Counted from the first letter of the stretch, positions 1-11,100 are shown. The stretch is DNA of 64,000 nt from Liolophura sinensis (GCF_032854445.1 NC_088298.1:18249976-18313975); one strand, 5' to 3'. Numbers and translations are program-made. The notes: generated by a model from the sequence alone, not told the origin.

Positions 1-617
1 CTGCGTTGTTTATCCAGGTGGTTCGCCAATTTATTATTTGCAAACATTTTAACTGCTTTTTATCGCTCGTCAATTTAAATCGATACCAGCGAGACCAGCT
101 GTACAAAAAACAAACACGTTGTTCCTTTAATCACTACAGTTTTTCAAGTAGGGGAACGCTGGTGGCCTTTCGCTTTTCTGCACACAAAACCCTTTAGTCC
201 GTCGAATAGAAGAATCCTCATTCAGAAATTGCTTAGTTCCTTTGATATGTTTGTAATATTTAACATATTTATTTATTTGATTGGCTTTTAGCGCCTTGAT
301 ATTTTGTTTTGAAATAATTGTAAATATGCAAAACATGCTGGAAAATGGATGACGAGTACATTTCATTGCAGTTGCTATGTTAATTGATCCATGTCGGCAA
401 TGTTCAGTGGCATTTGCAGGTAATAAATAATTGTAAGTGAGTGTGTAAAGGGGTGGGATTTATGTTGTCACTACCGGGTTTTTCACAAAACCAAGTAAAC
501 ATAACTGCAATACTACAAACGAGGAGACGTGAACAATAATCATGAGTACAAATTTCACGCTTCACCCATACTAGCCCCCTCAATTTACCACGTAACTGGG
601 TAAGACATCTCGTCGAT
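1..617. other. Unassigned non-coding stretch
   Basis: AT-rich sequence with no ORF that looks coding and no match I can see to the repeat families elsewhere in the window. It ends at the left target duplication of the SINE-B copy that follows. Confidence 0.5.
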
Positions 618-1046
618 ACAGGCAAGCATTGTACCTTAACACCGAGTGAGTGAGTGAATGAGTGAGTGAATGAGTGGTTGGGGTTTGACGTTATATTTAA
701 CAATTTTTCAGTCATATGACGAGGAAGGAGTCCTTAGAGTGCATGTAATGTGCCTCTTTTCTCGAGGGCGGATTTCCACCGCTCTTTTATCTAGTGCTGC
801 TTCACTGAGACGCCTTAAGCAAGTAAGCCGCCCCGCCCCAGCCATTTTACTGATAGGGAACAACCAGTCGTGGCACTATTCCCTTCATGCTGAACGCCAA
901 ATGAGGAAGTTACATCTTCCTCTTTTAAGGTCCTAGGTGTGACTCGATCCAAGATTGACCCTGGATCTGCCAGTCCCTAAGCACACGCTCTAACCCCTTA
1001 ACACCGACGAAACCAACAGAAAGAACAGGCAATCATGGTACCTTAA
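618..1046 (-). mobile_element. SINE-B copy 1, nearly complete, with 22-bp target-site duplication
   Basis: The element runs from about 640 to 1024 in minus orientation. Its 3' end, on the left, is a GAGT-rich tail at 643-672. Next comes the shared tail motif (gggttt-acgt, then tttttcagtcatatgacga), then a body, then a tRNA-like head containing gggtcaatcttgg, a degenerate B box, read on the minus strand. The flanks ACAGGCAAGCATTGTACCTT (618-) and ACAGGCAATCATGGTACCTT (1025-) form a direct repeat of 22 bp matching at 20 positions. This is a target-site duplication from target-primed insertion. The two ORFs overlapping this copy on opposite strands are incidental. Confidence 0.85.
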
Positions 1047-1256
1047 GTCTTGGTTGGACAAGCACATTTATATGACTGTGAGACTTAGGTATCTGTGCTC
1101 AATGTGACTGACTCTGGATAAGCTGAAAGAGACCTATTTTCTCGATAAATAGTGTGCCATATGCCTTCACTCATCTCTTTCACAAACAGACTTTCTAATC
1201 CGTTATATATATCCTGGATATGGCTTCTGAAACCCTAACTGACGTAAATTATAGAG

Positions 1257-1345
1257 GCCGTATTTCGCCGGATTCGTGTGCCTATTTGTCAAGTATCACA
1301 CAGTCGTCGCTGCTCTGGTTGTTTTTCTCTGATGCATGTCTCATA
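1257..1345 (+). repeat. GH repeat, H part
   Basis: The phrase around 1300-1320 (cacacagtcgtcgctgctctgg) recurs at about 44090, 53990 and 59940 on plus and at about 24395 and 41960 on minus, so it is a dispersed repeat. I see no coding potential and no clear terminal structure here. Confidence 0.5.
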
Positions 1346-1744
1346 ACATATTCCCTCCATAGATCCGCTTTGTGTCATTGTTCTTTACACATTACGGACT
1401 CCTTCGTATATCAAGTTAAAAGTTATATTTCCAGGACACCAACAATAACTTTCATACGTAGTTTTTGTATTGACTATTTTCTGAGTATTTGATATTAACT
1501 TCCACATTTTATAATTTATATTACTCTTCTTTACCGTAACTCGTTTTTACGAGTACGACCTAAACACCAATCAAATAAATAAATAGCTAGATTAACACTA
1601 GACACAAAGGGAAACATGCTGGAAACTTGTTAAAATTTATTGTTAATTGTCTACTGTCCTCCTTCTTACATATGTGAAGTACAAAATATATCAGCATGGA
1701 AAGTTACATCAGAGACGGTAATATGATAATTTGTAAATGGTGAG

Positions 1745-1950
1745 TCGTAGCCGGTAAAATTCGAATTCGTCTCAGAAATACCTCCGACGTTTATTCTAAC
1801 TGTTCATCTAAATGCTCAAACTTAGCAACGTAGACACCCCTAGAACCATGGCATCAGCAGGCTAATGTTAACGCAGTGATGTTAAATGCAATGTCTGAGA
1901 CGGCACTATCTAGGAATTCTTAAATTGCTGCGTTGTAATCATATTTCATG
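1745..1950 (+). repeat. GH repeat, G part
   Basis: Contains the recurrent words ttctaactgttcat-taaatgct and ctagaaccatggc, followed by an atgttaa-gcagtgatgt segment. Related copies lie at about 24485-24640, 36904-37285, 40140-40200, 42060-42200 and, inverted, 43880-44040. It is an old dispersed element, partly palindromic in the 36.9-37.3 kb copy. Confidence 0.5.
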
Positions 1951-1959
1951 AACATCTGC

Positions 1960-2928
1960 ATGAAAATATCATGGATTTTCCTGGATTTTTAATATATGGA
2001 AACAGTAGAAATCTATTGAGGAAAGACTGTACCAGAAACTTTAGTGTTTTCTTAACCCATAGTTGTTTTCATCTGTAACTGTTGGCTTTGTTTGGCAATA
2101 CTAGAAAATTTAAGCTTGAGTTCTTCATCTTCTGTCTAACATATCTTATTCTTGCCACAACATGACTGAAATACTGCCAATGTGGCGTTCAGCACCATTC
2201 ATTCATTCATTCATTTATTCTTTCATTTCTGTCAGGCACTGTGTACCACGCATGTGTTTGTAAATACAGCGATATAGTTGCAAAGTTTCCTGTGTCTGAA
2301 TGGATTATTGTTGGGTTCCTTTCCATTGTGAAATAAAGCAGACTAGTTGAGTAAATATGCGTAGTCATGAATATTTAATGACCCTATGAAACAGTTATTG
2401 ATACCATGTGTCTTTTTATCCTCCTACGGTTTAGCAAAATGATACTAAAACTTTGTTTGTTTAATAACCTTGGTGCATATACGCCTGGCCCATGGAAAGT
2501 AAGATTCACAGTTTTGTGCATATTGCAAAACAAACTCCCGCTTAATTGACTTACATGGAATACTTGTTTGTGCCATTAGTCATTAATTTTTCATTGAAGT
2601 TTCGTTCAATGTAGACTGTGACACAAAGTACCGGGCTTCTTCTAATATCGATAGTTACACTTTCTCGCAGTCGCGAAGGTCCTAATCGAACATTGATGAT
2701 CACTATTTGTTTTTCTTGATTCATAAATTGTAAGATAAAATTGTGTGCGAGGTTTTTTCATTTCTTTTAAAACGGTCTTTTAATATCACGGTGATGTAGG
2801 CTACCACACGAGACGTGAATTCAGTGTCTTTCATGGGCAGGACATTTTCCAGAAAATCTTGATTTTATTGTTCTCGGAGTCTTGTTTGGTTGCTGAGGTG
2901 CGTACTTCTTTTTTCGAACTGTGCATGA
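1960..2928. other. Unassigned non-coding stretch with short ATTC tract
   Basis: The only structure seen is a degenerate (ATTC)n run at about 2197-2230. The rest is AT-rich with frequent stops in all frames. Confidence 0.5.
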
Positions 2929-3172
2929 AGAGGAGTCACTAGTTGTGTTTATGTATATTGTGTGTTCTTATGGCAGGGCGAGTTCAATACGCCAAAATGC
3001 TGCCGCCACTGAAGTATCATGCTAAAGACATCAGACATGAAACCCCAACCAGCCACATTATACAGGGCTGTACTGATACCGAGTCGATCAGTCATGTTTC
3101 CTTGCTCTAAATTCTCAGAGCTGAGCGCCAAGTTAGGCAGCAGCAAGTTCTGTGACATAGAACACTTTTAAT
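2929..3172 (-). mobile_element. SINE-C copy 1, partial
   Basis: The body is recognisable from gccgccactgaagtatcatgc at about 3002, ccagccacattatac, and cagagctgagcgccaagttag, which match the copies at 10.8-11.1 kb and 45.3-45.5 kb. The common 3' tail (ttttcagtcatatgacg) is missing on the left and the tRNA-like head is degraded on the right. No target duplication is visible. Confidence 0.6.
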
Positions 3173-3794
3173 TATGCGGAGACAGTTTCGACAGCTAGTA
3201 AGATACATCCGTCGTAATAATCCTTGCTTTACAGTATATATAAAAGTCTTCAGAAACCTACTCTTTTGAAAGCCAATGGCACTGCGGCCCGCGCACTTCC
3301 GCCATGGCTTCTAAGTCTGTATTTCCGGGTGTCAAAGCAAATGTGTCTAAGCTCGGATCCGATTCGTTCCTTGACACATTTTTTATCAGTAATAAGCAAT
3401 GCTACGAACAGTGATTTTGTATCACGAACAGGCAGTGGAAAGTTACAGTGCTATCAGACAATACCAGTGATACCGAAAGAGGTCGAACAGTTAATGTAGC
3501 CTAGGTTCTTGTTGTTTCGCCACTAATTTCTATCAAGCCTATTTTGCCTCAAAATGACTGTCCCCCCGAGTTCTATCACCAGTTCTAGGGGGGGGGGGGT
3601 AACGTGTATCTTTGAGCGACTTGAAACTAGGCCTAGCTCTCGTATGTCTCAGGGACTAGCATCAGATCGAAGGCCAATCTGTTTCAACGTGATCACGTGC
3701 TTTTCTCGACCGTGCAGCGCTCGCGTGCGCTCTATACAGTCACTGTTCTTCTAAGAGATCCGCTAAGGCAACATAACACTGCATGTCTACATCT
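3173..3794. other. Unassigned stretch, slightly GC-richer, with poly-G run
   Basis: Holds a G homopolymer run at about 3589-3599. Two short ORFs of about 90 and 66 codons cover part of it, but neither has a recognisable motif, splice context or repeat match. I call no gene here. Confidence 0.4.
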
Positions 3795-4510
3795 ACGGTA
3801 GGGGTGGCCTACTTCAAATAGAATGTGCAATAGCATTACTCTAAAAGCTAAAAGTGGTTTTGTGCACATTGGCCTAATCAGATTCCATTAGTTTTATATC
3901 CTGCTTGCAACAAAGCGCCAAGATTTCAACAATCGGTTGCGACCAGAACCTGATTACTTCCTTGCCGACCTCATCTCAGTGCCGTCTTGTCTTATGTGTA
4001 AGCCATCCAGATTGTTCGTTTTTTTAAAACAACTTCCTGGAGGAAATCAGTCGTTGCAAACGGATTCTGTGTTCTCGAATTAAACGTACCCCACAAGTCG
4101 TTCGGTGCAATTTATCGCAGTGGAAGCCTCTGTAAAGGTCGCCCCTGTTGCCTACTTATTTTTAAAAAACCCACATGATAAAAAGCAAAGAGATACTATC
4201 TGTTTTAAGCCTGCTCTTATTTGAGGTACGCTAAAGAGATATAGTAATCTACATATATGCTGTAATGAAGTTAAACTTAAGTCTTACCTAAGCCTTTATT
4301 TAATTGTACTCAGTTTTGCGCTTGCAGATACAGTGCACACAAGGGATCGGCTGTTTTATTTCATCATGAATACTAACCCAACAAAAATGGATTATGCAGC
4401 TTCTTCTCAAACAAATAAAACTGAATTTCGTGTGATCAGATTTCTTTTTTTTTATTTCTATATTTCTGGAGATACAAAAGAACATGTGATACAAGCATAA
4501 AGATTTGTTA
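3795..4510 (+). repeat. Dispersed module F, copy 1
   Basis: Shares ordered blocks with 21818-22230 (plus) and with 11915-12770 and 15950-16652 (minus). The blocks include tggcctacttcaaa-agaa, ttagttttatatcct, aagatttcaacaatcg, cctgattacttcctt, and a far end resembling tatttctggagataca. Together with modules E and D it recurs in a fixed order, so it is probably part of one longer element. No open frame is shared among copies. Confidence 0.65.
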
Positions 4511-5005
4511 CTACTCTGGGTAATGACCAGTTTTATTTACTTTCCATTTTTGTTTTGTTGTCGAATAAATATATTTTTTATTTTCTTATTTGTAGACCTA
4601 ACATACAATTTGTTACGTCCTCTCTTTTTCAAAAACTCCCTTAATGCATTTTTTTCTACCGGCTACTGGATTCTCTGTATTCTGCCCACACGAGTCGAGA
4701 ATTCGAGAATGCCAAATTAATGAATCCGCGCAGTATCATTGCTATAATCAATAAACCCCTAGTTTTGTAGTTAGTCTCACGGGTTTTTGACAAACTGTCA
4801 AAACTGACCACAAAACTACAGCGTTGGTTGATATAGTCCCATGTCTTCACGATAGGCGATTAGCCTCTGCACCAGTCAGATTTTTTTAATTCGTAGCTCG
4901 CATATTGATTAAAAATATTGCTCTATAGGAAGACAACCACAAGATAAAAGAAAAAAAAATGATCTCTATTTCACGGGGTAAGCTGCGTGAGCGGTCTCAA
5001 ACTGA

Positions 5006-5296
5006 TCAATCAAATGCATGATCCGACCAAATCAATGTTAAATTATGATCATATATAATGTTAGCGTCACGGTCACAACAAATTAGGTATGTTTTGGTTT
5101 TAGGTGCGTACTTATCGTGATACACGTGGGTTCCTTTTCCCCCAAGATCATCTGTACCGAATGAGCTCCCACTATTTACAGAAAATAAGTCATAAGTGGC
5201 ATCAACATGCGTCTTGGAGTTCCACTTTTCCGTTTCCATATCCGCTGTGTTTAGGCACATTGGTGATTCGGCAATAGCTTCTGACATAGAATGCAC
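5006..5296 (-). CDS. Unrecognised 96-codon ORF, possibly an exon or small gene
   Basis: An uninterrupted minus-strand frame of 96 codons with a balanced, soluble-protein-like composition (many D, S, T, K and two adjacent cysteines in the motif YLICCDRDANIIYDH). It starts MHSMSEAIAES and ends WSDHAFD before a TGA. A possible splice acceptor (tctatgtcag) falls just inside the start, so it may be an internal or terminal exon. I do not recognise a domain and see no repeat match in the window. It could equally be a chance ORF, since a 96-codon frame is not rare in 64 kb. Confidence 0.25.
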   Translation of the reverse strand: MHSMSEAIAESPMCLNTADMETEKWNSKTHVDATYDLFSVNSGSSFGTDDLGGKGTHVYHDKYAPKTKTYLICCDRDANIIYDHNLTLIWSDHAFD

Positions 5297-5511
5297 TCAT
5301 CTCTAGGTTTATGCTTCTAGGGCTTTTTGTAGTCCTTAGAATGTCCTTAAAACCAATTTGATGATAGAAAAATATAACGTCAGTCCCAGAATCAACTAAG
5401 GTTAGTTGTTTTCGAAAACACCTTTGGCCATGTTAAATGAGATGGTCGCCAATTAAACAAACAGCAGAAGGTTTGGTGCTGTGTTTGATTGATGTGACAG
5501 AATGTAAAAAA

Positions 5512-5538
5512 AGCACTACTCCGTTAATATATACTTCG

Positions 5539-5629
<91 letters not shown>

Positions 5630-5668
5630 TATATTTATATACGGAGTATATATTAACGGAGTAGTGCT
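5512..5668. mobile_element. Palindromic (TA)n element with perfect 23-bp inverted ends
   Basis: AGCACTACTCCGTTAATATATAC at 5512-5534 is the exact reverse complement of 5646-5668. Beyond the 23 bp the arms continue with one mismatch cluster (ttcgtatata against tccgtatata). The core is a (TA)n tract, so the whole segment can fold into one hairpin. It lies inside module D: comparison with the D copies at 19855 and 9960 places the ancestral sequence on either side of it. It could be a small foldback transposon or a MITE whose core has slipped into a microsatellite. Confidence 0.7.
5548..5628. repeat. (TA)n microsatellite
   Basis: About 40 uninterrupted TA dinucleotides at the centre of the palindrome. 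The tyrosine-isoleucine ORFs on both strands come from this tract and are not genes. Confidence 0.9.
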
Positions 5669-6449
5669 GTTGTTTATCATAGGTGCTGTGATGTAGAATC
5701 TCTTGGCACAGTGGTAGACCTGAAGGTTTTCCTTTATCTGGAGAGTTGCAAACTGATCGATGATGGATCCTACCCTATGTCTCCAGAAAGGGATTTCCGG
5801 GGCAGATTGTTGAAGGCTATTTTGGAGCATTATCTTCTCTTCGGAAGGAAACATCAATTAACAGGAAGATAGCCATTCATTTAATCGGGTTCTGACGTCA
5901 TGGGATATCTTACTTCTCCTTGTTCCTTTCAATAGTCTGATATGTTTTATCTCCCGCTAAGTTAACTTATAACAACCAATTGTGGACGACTTTGCTAGAA
6001 TTCCAATTTAACTGAAAATATCATACCGTTACGGATGATGAGTTCACCAGGTAGACGTAAGCGAGATGTTTTTATGTGGAATCATGTTACAAACTGTGCT
6101 AAATCATCTTTCCCTCCACTGACAACCAGTAAACAAAACACTACCAAAAATAGGCTGTAATATAAATATTAAGCCTACGGAAATGGTGAGCGCATTCAGT
6201 TTCCACGCGGTTCATTATCCCAACGCCGGAAATTGAAACATCTATACATTTTCCACCGACAATGATCTTTAAGTGAGATTTATTAACGATACTGACATTA
6301 GCTCTTGTTACTTTTCAAACCTGACGTAATTTTGATTCGGTTTGATAAAAGCGAACGGATGAATAATGCAGAGAAGTAAAAAAATGATGTATGAGTAAGC
6401 AAAAGACGTTCAGAAAAACGAAGCGGTGTCTGACAGTTTGACTTGGAGT

Positions 6450-8730
6450 ACACAAAATGCCACCGAGTCAAACCGAGGGATTGGTGAAGTCGAAGTACTC
6501 GGCGTATGCCAGAGTCAAACAAAGGTATGGAGGAACACGGAGTACTCAGAGTCCATACGAGGGATAGGGAAGGTGGAATACTTAGAGTATGCCACCGAGT
6601 CAAGCCGAGGGATAGGGGAAGGCTCAGTACTCGGAGTATGCCAGAGCCAAACTAAGGGATGGAGGAACACGGAGTACTCAGAGGGTATGATAGGGGGAGG
6701 CGGAATACTCAGGGTATGCCACCAAATCAAGCTGAGGAATGGGAGATGGAGTACTCGGAGTATGCCACAGCCAAGGCAAGGGAAAGGGGGAGGTGGAATA
6801 CTCAGGGTATGCCACCGAGTCAAGCTGAGGAATGGGAGGAGGAGTACTGGAAGTATGCCACAGTCAAGCCAAGGGATAGGGGAAGGCGGAGTACTGGAAG
6901 TATACCACAGTGAAGCCAAGGGACAGGGGAAGGCGGAGTACTCAGGGTATGCCGCCGAGTCAAGCTGAGGAATGGGAGGTGGAGTACTCGAAGCATGCCA
7001 CAGTCAAGGCAAGGGAAAGAGGGAGGCGGAGTACTCAGGGTATGCCACAGTCAAGGCAAGGGAAAGGGGGAGGCGGAGTACTCAGGGTATGCCACAGTCA
7101 AGCCAAGGGATAGGGGAAGGCGGAGTACTCAGGGTATGCCACCGCGTCAAGCCAAGGGAAAGGGGGAGGCGGAGTACTCAGGGTATGCCACAGTCAAGGC
7201 AAGGGACAGGGGAAGGCGGAATACTCAGGGTATGCCACCGCGTCAAGCCAAGGGATAGGGGAAGGCGGAATACTCAGGGTATGCCACCGAGTCAAGATGA
7301 GGAATGGGAGGTGGAGTACTGGAGGTATGCCACAGTCAAGCCGAGGGACAGGGGAAGGCGGAATACTCGGGGTATGCCACAGTCAAGCCAAGGGATAGGG
7401 GAAGGCGGAGTACTGGAAGTATACCACAGTGAAGCCAAGGGACAGGGGAAGGCGGAATACTCAGGGTATGCCACCGAGTCAAGCTGAGGAATGGGAGGTG
7501 GAGTACTCGAAGTATGCCACAGTCAAGGCAAGGGAAAGGGGGAGGCGGAGTACTTAGGGTATGCCACAGTCAAGGCAAGGGAAAGGGGGAAGCGGAGTAC
7601 TCAGGGTATGCCACAGTCAAGCCAAGGGATAACGGAAGGCGGAGTACTCAGGGTATGCCACCGCGTCAAGCCAAGGGATAGGGGAAGGCGGAGTACTCAG
7701 GGTATGCCACCGCGTCAAGCCAAAGGTATAGGGGATTGCGGAGTACTCAGGGTATGCCACAGTCAAGCCAAGGGATAGGGGAAGGTGGAGTACTCAGGGT
7801 ATGCCACAGTCAAGCCAAGGGATAACGGAAGGCGGAGTACTGGAAGTATATCACAGTGAAGCCAAGGGACAGGGGAAGGCGGAATACTCAGGGTATGCCG
7901 CCGAGTCAAGCTGAGGAATGGGAGGTGGAGTACTCGAAGTATGCCACAGTCAAGGCAAGGGAAATGGGGAGGCGGAGTACTTAGGGTATGCCACAGTCAA
8001 GGCAAGGGAAAGGGGGAGGCGGAGTACTCAGGGTATGCCACAGTCAAGCCAAGGGACAGTACGTCACAGTCAATTCAAGGGACAGGGGAAGGTGGAGTAT
8101 ACAGGGTATGCCACCGCGTCAAGCCAAGGGATAGGGGAAGGCGGAGTACTTAGGGTATGCCACCGCGTCAAGCCAAGGGATAGGAGAAGGCGGAGTACTC
8201 ATGGTATGCCACCGAGTCAAGCTGAGAAATGGGAGGTGGAGTACTCGGAGTATGCCACAGTCAAGCCAAGGGATGGGGGAGGCGGAGTACTTAGGGTATG
8301 CCACGGAGTCAAGCCAAGGAATAGGGGAAGACGGATTACTGGAAGTATGTCACAGTCAATTCAAGGGACAGGGGAAGGTGGAGTACTCAGGGTATGCCAC
8401 CGCGTCAAGCCAAAAGATAGGGGAAGGCGGAGTACTCAGGGTATGCCACAGTCAAGCCAAGGGACAGGGGAAGGAGGAGTACTCAGGGTATGCCACCGAG
8501 GCAAGCCAAGGAATAGGGGAAGGCGGAGTACTGGAAGTATGTCACAGTCAATTCAAGGGACAGGGGAAGGTGGAGTACACAGGGTATGCCACCGCGTCAA
8601 GCCAAGGGATAGGGGAAGGCGGAGTACTCAGGGTATGCCACAGTCAAGCCAAGGGACAGAGGAAGGAGGAGTACTCAGGGTATGCCACCGAGTCAAGCTG
8701 AGGAATGGGGGAAGGCGGAGTACTCCGATT
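6450..8730 (+). repeat. Large G-rich minisatellite, about 47-48 units of 46-49 bp
   Basis: Each unit holds AAGGGATAGGGGAAGGCGG, a GAGTACTC palindrome, a GGGTATGCCAC block and a variable CAGTCAAG or CCGAGTCAAG or CCGCGTCAAG block. The CACAG version is 47 bp and the CACCGCG version 49 bp, and a subtype reading AGCTGAGGAATGGGAGGTGG is 46 bp. Higher-order repetition is visible. The variant ctggaagtata-ccacagtgaag recurs at 6894, 7413 and 7840, spaced 519 and 427 bp. A different variant, ctggaagtatgtcacagtcaat, recurs at 8339 and 8531, spaced 192 bp or four units. Mixed unit lengths shift the reading frame between units, so the long ORFs on both strands, up to 302 codons, are best read as repeat artefacts. 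Confidence 0.95.
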
Positions 8731-8735
8731 TTTAC

Positions 8736-9014
8736 CGCAATAACATGCACTCTGCCACATATATACAATATGTTTTATACAGGTAATGCATGTTTTGACG
8801 TGCAGTATCACGATTTGTTACACTGAGGCAGTCTTATTTATGTGCAAAAATCATAATAATTCCTTTGATCAACGATAACATAAAGTAACAAAGGAGGTTA
8901 TTAGACATCCAGGCTAGCACTAAAGCTGGGGAATTACAAGAATTGTCTTTTTGACAAAATGTATATTTATCACCGAGGTTGTGGTGATAACCTATGACCT
9001 TCAACAGATTAATT
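8736..9014. other. Unassigned non-coding stretch
   Basis: Ordinary AT-rich sequence between the minisatellite and the next SINE. No structure seen. Confidence 0.5.
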
Positions 9015-9245
9015 GGCCTTCGTGGCCGAGGTGGTTTGCTCGCCAGCGCCGAGCAATGACCCAGAAACCTCCACCAGTGCGGTCGCTGTAAGCTCACGCC
9101 CAGCTCCTGTTAGCTTTCTTCTGCTCGTAATTGGAGGGTCTGACAGCAAACATGCGGATGGTCGTGGGGTTTTCCCCGGGCTCTGCCAGTTCCCGAGCCC
9201 AACATAATGCTGGCCGATGTCGTATGAGTGAAATATTCTTTCAGC
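9015..9245 (+). mobile_element. SINE-A copy, diverged, nearly full length
   Basis: Begins ggccttcgtggccgaggtgg (a degraded A box region), then ccagtgcggtcgctgtaagc, a degraded B box (agctcacgcccag), ctggcttcc-like and cgggctctgcca blocks, and the end taatgctggccgatgtcgta followed by gtgaaatattctt. The terminal GTACGGCGTAAAAC tail is lost. No target duplication found. Confidence 0.75.
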
Positions 9246-9743
9246 ATATTAGGACCTACTGAACAGGCTTCATAAAATTTGCATGGATACTGTATTTTCA
9301 TATAGGTGATAACAATTCAGTGGGATAGTGCCAATGCTTACCTACAGGTTCGTAAACAACTCGCCACCAAATTAAAAAGAATACCCAAATCATGTCAGGA
9401 AAAAAAACGAAAAAGAAAAAAAAAAACATCTGTGTAATTTGTCACCTCCAACAAACGCTGTTTACGAATAAATAAATAATATTTAAAAAATGCCATGTAC
9501 ATGAATGTTGTTTTTCTTTAAGGTAATGGTTCAATTCCACGTCTTTTGCTGAATGTCAGCCATTGATTGAAATACCATCTATTTATAGAAGCAAAGTGGG
9601 ATTACTATGCTTTTAAAAATCTGCGTTTAGCCTCTCTTCCACTGGAATTCTAGGAAAATTCGTCCGCAAGTTTTACTTATAACCTAGCGGAGTTTGGCGG
9701 GAAGGGGGGGGGTGTGTGGCGCTGGTGAGGGAAACAGGGTGAA

Positions 9744-10000
9744 CTACGAGACGCTATTACTTCACAACCCGATTAAATTTCCTGATAAGTGAAGTTGGCT
9801 TGAGAAGAATGTTGTATACAAGAAGAGTCGTCAATTTCTGTCCAGGAAATGCCTTTTTGGAGACACGAGGAAGTTTCCATCATCTATCAAACTGAAACTC
9901 ACGAGATAATGGAAGACCTTCTATTATACCACTGTGTCAAGACAATCTGTATCACAGCAAAGATAAAAAACAATCAATCTGCGACTATTTTACATTCCGT
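9744..10000 (-). repeat. Dispersed module D, copy 2 (minus)
   Basis: Reverse complement matches D landmarks: gctgtgatacagattgtctt, gacacagtggtataatagaagg, gagtttcagtttgat, catttcctggacagaa and taatcgggttgtga. Only the central portion is retained. Confidence 0.6.
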
Positions 10001-10009
10001 CTTCTTAAA

Positions 10010-10820
10010 ATGACAACATTTCAACTCAAACGGAACCGACTCTTCTGCATTTTCTTGAACTGGCAGTCATCCCATTTCCACATGATCAAACTGTATTCTT
10101 TTAAATAAGTAGGTCTGGGAATAAGTTATATGGCCCATATAGTAATAATTAAACCGACAATACCTGCATAATTGTTCACGCCTTCTTCATACGTTGCCCT
10201 TGTTTAGTTTACCTCGTCTTTATTCACCCGATCCTTGTTTTATTGTTTATCTCGTCTTATTCACGGCATCCCTGTTTCATTCTTCACATTAAGTCTTAAA
10301 CACTAGGTTGCCCACTCGGACCGACAATATTGTCATTTTTTTATCATGTTGTGGGTCTCTTTTTCTACACCATTCTAAAAATATTATTTTAAGGATAGCC
10401 TACCTACTCTAGTCAAAGAAATGAACATGTTGATAGGCATAGACGTTCGAGTGTTCTTTCCAAAATGTAGAATTACAGAATCAGACTAAAATGTCTGATT
10501 ATACCTATAATAGCATGAACCTACAGATACATTCATAACAGACTATGGCTGAACCATCGGTCTGCCTAAATATAGAGGACATATATGGAGAAGACAATGT
10601 TGGATAAGAGCCAACGTACGGAAGGCTGATGCTACTACGCATGACTTCCTGTCTCTTAATGGAGGGGCAGATTACGGTCCAGGAGATCTTAGAGCAAAAG
10701 GAAGGCTCGCCTTTCAGGAGAAACATGCGTCTTCAAAAAACCTACTGCTTTTATTCATTCGGAGATCCTATAAAATTACACATGGCCATATTCTGTCATC
10801 TTATGAGGAATGAGTAAGGA
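10010..10820. other. Unassigned non-coding stretch
   Basis: Two overlapping ORFs of 60-75 codons near 10505-10817 show no recognisable motif. Otherwise AT-rich sequence with no repeat match seen. Confidence 0.45.
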
Positions 10821-10824
10821 ATAT

Positions 10825-11100
10825 AAGGAATGCTTGGTGTTTTATGTCGTACTTAGCTGTTTTTCAGTCATATGACGATGAATAGTCATTAGATGTGTGT
10901 AAACATCCTGTGGCATGCCGGAAACACCAGATATGGCACCCCAATCAGTCACATCATACCGACACCGGGCCAACGTGTCCTGTTTCCTTGCTCTAACCCA
11001 TCAGTGCTGAGCACCAATCGGGGCAGCAATAAGTACCATTTTAAAAATCTCTGATGTGACTCAGCCTGGGTGTGATCCCGGGTCTCCAGACTTCCCATCA
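10825..11100 (-). mobile_element. SINE-C copy 2, nearly complete
   Basis: Reads from tail to head on plus: tgcttggtgttttatgtcgt, then ttttcagtcatatgacgat, then the C body (acaccagatatggcacccc, ccttgctctaacccatcagtg), then the head side with gggtgtgatcccgggtctcc. On the minus strand the last stretch resembles a degenerate tRNA B box. The tail is shared with SINE-B but the body is different. Target duplication not resolved. Confidence 0.75.

Larger units (their letters stand above)
5450..6440 (+). repeat. Dispersed module D, copy 1 (interrupted)
   Basis: Matches copies at 9744-10000 (minus), 19810-20390, 20470-20960 and 22800-23650. Landmarks are gctgtgatgtag, ctcttggcacagtggtaga, gggatttccggggcaga, cattcatttaatcgggttctgacgtcatgg, and a 3' end with aaacgaagcggtgtctgacag near 6417-6440. 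A palindromic TA-rich insert at 5512-5668 interrupts the left part, and the large minisatellite begins at its right end. Confidence 0.65.

Noticed and set aside
7918-8826. A 302-codon plus ORF and several overlapping ORFs of 60-180 codons on both strands.
   Set aside because: They lie in a minisatellite whose unit lengths vary (46, 47, 49 bp). Frames shift among units and both strands are equally open, as expected from a stop-poor G-rich repeat.
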